From Dehalococcoidia bacterium (GTDB taxonomy: Bacteria; Chloroflexota; Dehalococcoidia; Lucifugimonadales; SHYF01), in NCBI GenBank assembly GCA_009692985.1, contig SHYF01000096.1:1-6709 (forward strand): 6,709 bases of DNA, written 5' to 3'. The notes under the pieces are model-generated. The model saw only the letters and a list, made by a program, of their open reading frames with translations, did not search any database and was not told the DNA's origin. Positions 5,532-6,709 of the stretch are shown in pieces; the first letter of the stretch is position 1; each line of letters starts with the position of its first letter. The position numbers were made by a program, and so were the translations under genes.

Positions 5532-6709
5532 TTAATCAGTGCTCCCCCGATTTTCCTTGGCCTGTAAGGCCTCGAGAATACGACCCGGGGACATGGGCAG
5601 CACCTGCATCCGCACACCTATCGCCCGGTAGATGGCGTTGGCGATGGCCGCCGGCGGCGGGATGATGGTGGGCTCGCCGATGCCCTTGACGCCGAAGGGG
5701 TGGTTGGGGTTGGGCACCTCCACCATCACCGCGTCAATCATGGGCAAGTCCAGGGAGGTGGGCATGCGGTAGTCCAGGAGGCTGGAGTTGGTCATGACAC
5801 CCTGCTGGTTGTAGTAGTACTCCTCGTTCAGGGCCCAGCCGATCCCCTGAACGGCCCCTCCTTGGATCTGTCCCTCCACGTAGCTGGGGTGGATCGCCTG
5901 GCCCACATCGTGGATGGCCGTGTACCGCAGGATCTCCACCTTGCCCGTCTCGGGATCCACCTCCACGTCTGCGATGTGCAAGCAGAAGGTCTCACCCCCA
6001 GCCCCACCCAAGCGGCGGTTCTGGGCGCTGGACGCAATGGCGCCTCCGGTGGTAGAGAGTTTCCCTGCCAGCTCCTTGAAGGTCATGCTGAGACCGGCAT
6101 CCCCTTTGCGTCGGAGGACTGCATCAGAGTACTCCACGTTGTCCGGGGTGGTCTCCCAGATTTTGGCTGCGCGCTCGATCAACTGTTGCTTGACCGCCTG
6201 GGCTGCATCGTAGGCGGCGCCGCCGGCCTTGAAGGTGGTGCTGCTGCCCGCGGTGAGGGCCGAGAAGCCAACGCTGTCCGTGTTGGCATACCAGATGTGA
6301 ACGTCCTCGGCAGGAATGCCCAGCACCTCGGCAGCCTGCATGGCGACCACGGCCCGGTGTCCACCGATGTCCACCGTTCCAATAGCCATACCGACCGTGC
6401 CGTCAGCGTTGACAGCCAGGACGCAGCTGGCATCGCCACCTCCGGTGTGCCAACCCCCGGCGGCCACGCCCCGGCCGCGATACTTTCCTACGAGGGGTGT
6501 CTTATAGTGGTCGGAGTTCTTCCCCGCCTCAAGGACCTCCATGAGTCCAATGGTCCCGCTCATCGGCGTGCCGTCCGATTTCCGGTCGCCCACCTTGATC
6601 CCGTTCTTCTCGTGGAACGCTATGGGGTCCATGCCGATCTTCTCGCAGATCTCGTCCACGATGGTCTCGACGGCAAAGGAGGCGTTGGTGACCCCGGGCG
6701 CCCGGTAGG
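5532..6709 (-). CDS. Xanthine dehydrogenase-family molybdopterin-binding subunit, C-terminal part
   Basis: The last 391 residues of the large, Moco-carrying subunit of a molybdenum hydroxylase; the gene enters from the right edge already in frame (first full codon 6707-6705, TAA 5534-5532). A GTG at 6659 is internal, because the family motif YRAPGVTNASFAVET lies upstream of it. Later features are GSSTTFKAGGAAYDAA (about residues 155-170), the C-terminal Moco-domain stretch AVQGIGWALNEEYY (285-298) and GVKGIGEP (339-346), whose glutamate at about residue 345 (codon 5675-5673) corresponds to the catalytic Glu of xanthine oxidase. Such subunits normally work with a FAD subunit and a [2Fe-2S] subunit, hydroxylating aldehydes, purines or aromatic heterocycles; the partners and substrate are not visible here. 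Unusual: where the family usually has G-Q-G contacting the cofactor, this protein has D-I-G-G-H-R (about 113-118). A strong hairpin follows the gene. Confidence 0.95.
   Translation of the reverse strand, partial: YRAPGVTNASFAVETIVDEICEKIGMDPIAFHEKNGIKVGDRKSDGTPMSGTIGLMEVLEAGKNSDHYKTPLVGKYRGRGVAAGGWHTGGGDASCVLAVNADGTVGMAIGTVDIGGHRAVVAMQAAEVLGIPAEDVHIWYANTDSVGFSALTAGSSTTFKAGGAAYDAAQAVKQQLIERAAKIWETTPDNVEYSDAVLRRKGDAGLSMTFKELAGKLSTTGGAIASSAQNRRLGGAGGETFCLHIADVEVDPETGKVEILRYTAIHDVGQAIHPSYVEGQIQGGAVQGIGWALNEEYYYNQQGVMTNSSLLDYRMPTSLDLPMIDAVMVEVPNPNHPFGVKGIGEPTIIPPPAAIANAIYRAIGVRMQVLPMSPGRILEALQAKENRGSTD

Noticed and set aside
1..6709. CRISPR array, tRNA/rRNA genes, transposases, toxin-antitoxin or phage defence genes
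   Set aside because: Looked for in all spacers; no regularly spaced repeats, cloverleaf-like sequences or relevant protein motifs were seen.

Overview
The window (about 57-60% GC by eye) is a bacterial chromosomal segment in which every gene I can support lies on the minus strand. The closest match I can suggest is a Chloroflexota genome of the Dehalococcoidia/SAR202 type. That rests on the Ala/Pro-rich linker after the lipobox of the left-hand lipoprotein, the style of the molybdopterin hydroxylase subunit, a tiny stand-alone SEC-C zinc protein, and a palindromic 'GTCATTGCGAG...CTCGCAATGAC' interspersed repeat. This assignment is inference from recalled family resemblance; no search was run.

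Layout in transcription order (right to left). (1) 6709-5532 is the C-terminal 391 residues of a xanthine dehydrogenase-family molybdopterin-binding subunit, cut by the window edge. Its 3' side carries a perfect 15-bp hairpin (5418-5450) that looks like its terminator. (2) 5531-5113 is a 419-base gene-free stretch with that terminator, a probable extended -10 promoter and a structured leader for the next gene. (3) 5112-3922 is a DEAD-box-type RNA helicase whose motif II reads DEGD. (4) 3921-3635 is intergenic and holds a 99-bp palindromic repeat element. (5) 3634-2405 is a BaiN/YhiN (HI0933-like) FAD flavoprotein. (6) 2297-2139 is a 52-residue zinc-ribbon-like protein ending in a SEC-C motif, a gene easily lost because of its size. 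(7) 1862-573 is a second, canonical DEAD-box RNA helicase with a basic low-complexity N-terminus, an unclear start and a possible 25-codon upstream ORF. (8) 572-199 is intergenic and contains a good sigma70-like promoter. (9) 198-1 is the N-terminus of an exported lipoprotein, cut by the left edge.

The genes do not form an obvious pathway. The two helicases are paralogues of general RNA metabolism with a flavoprotein and a small metal-binding protein between them. The spacers (about 107-420 bases), each with its own candidate promoter or hairpin, suggest mostly separate transcription units rather than one operon. I see no CRISPR array, tRNA, rRNA, transposase, phage gene or recognisable defence system. 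The most interesting non-routine signals are the structured leader of the DEGD helicase, the DEGD substitution itself, the SEC-C microprotein, the palindromic repeat, and the ambiguous 5' end of the first helicase.
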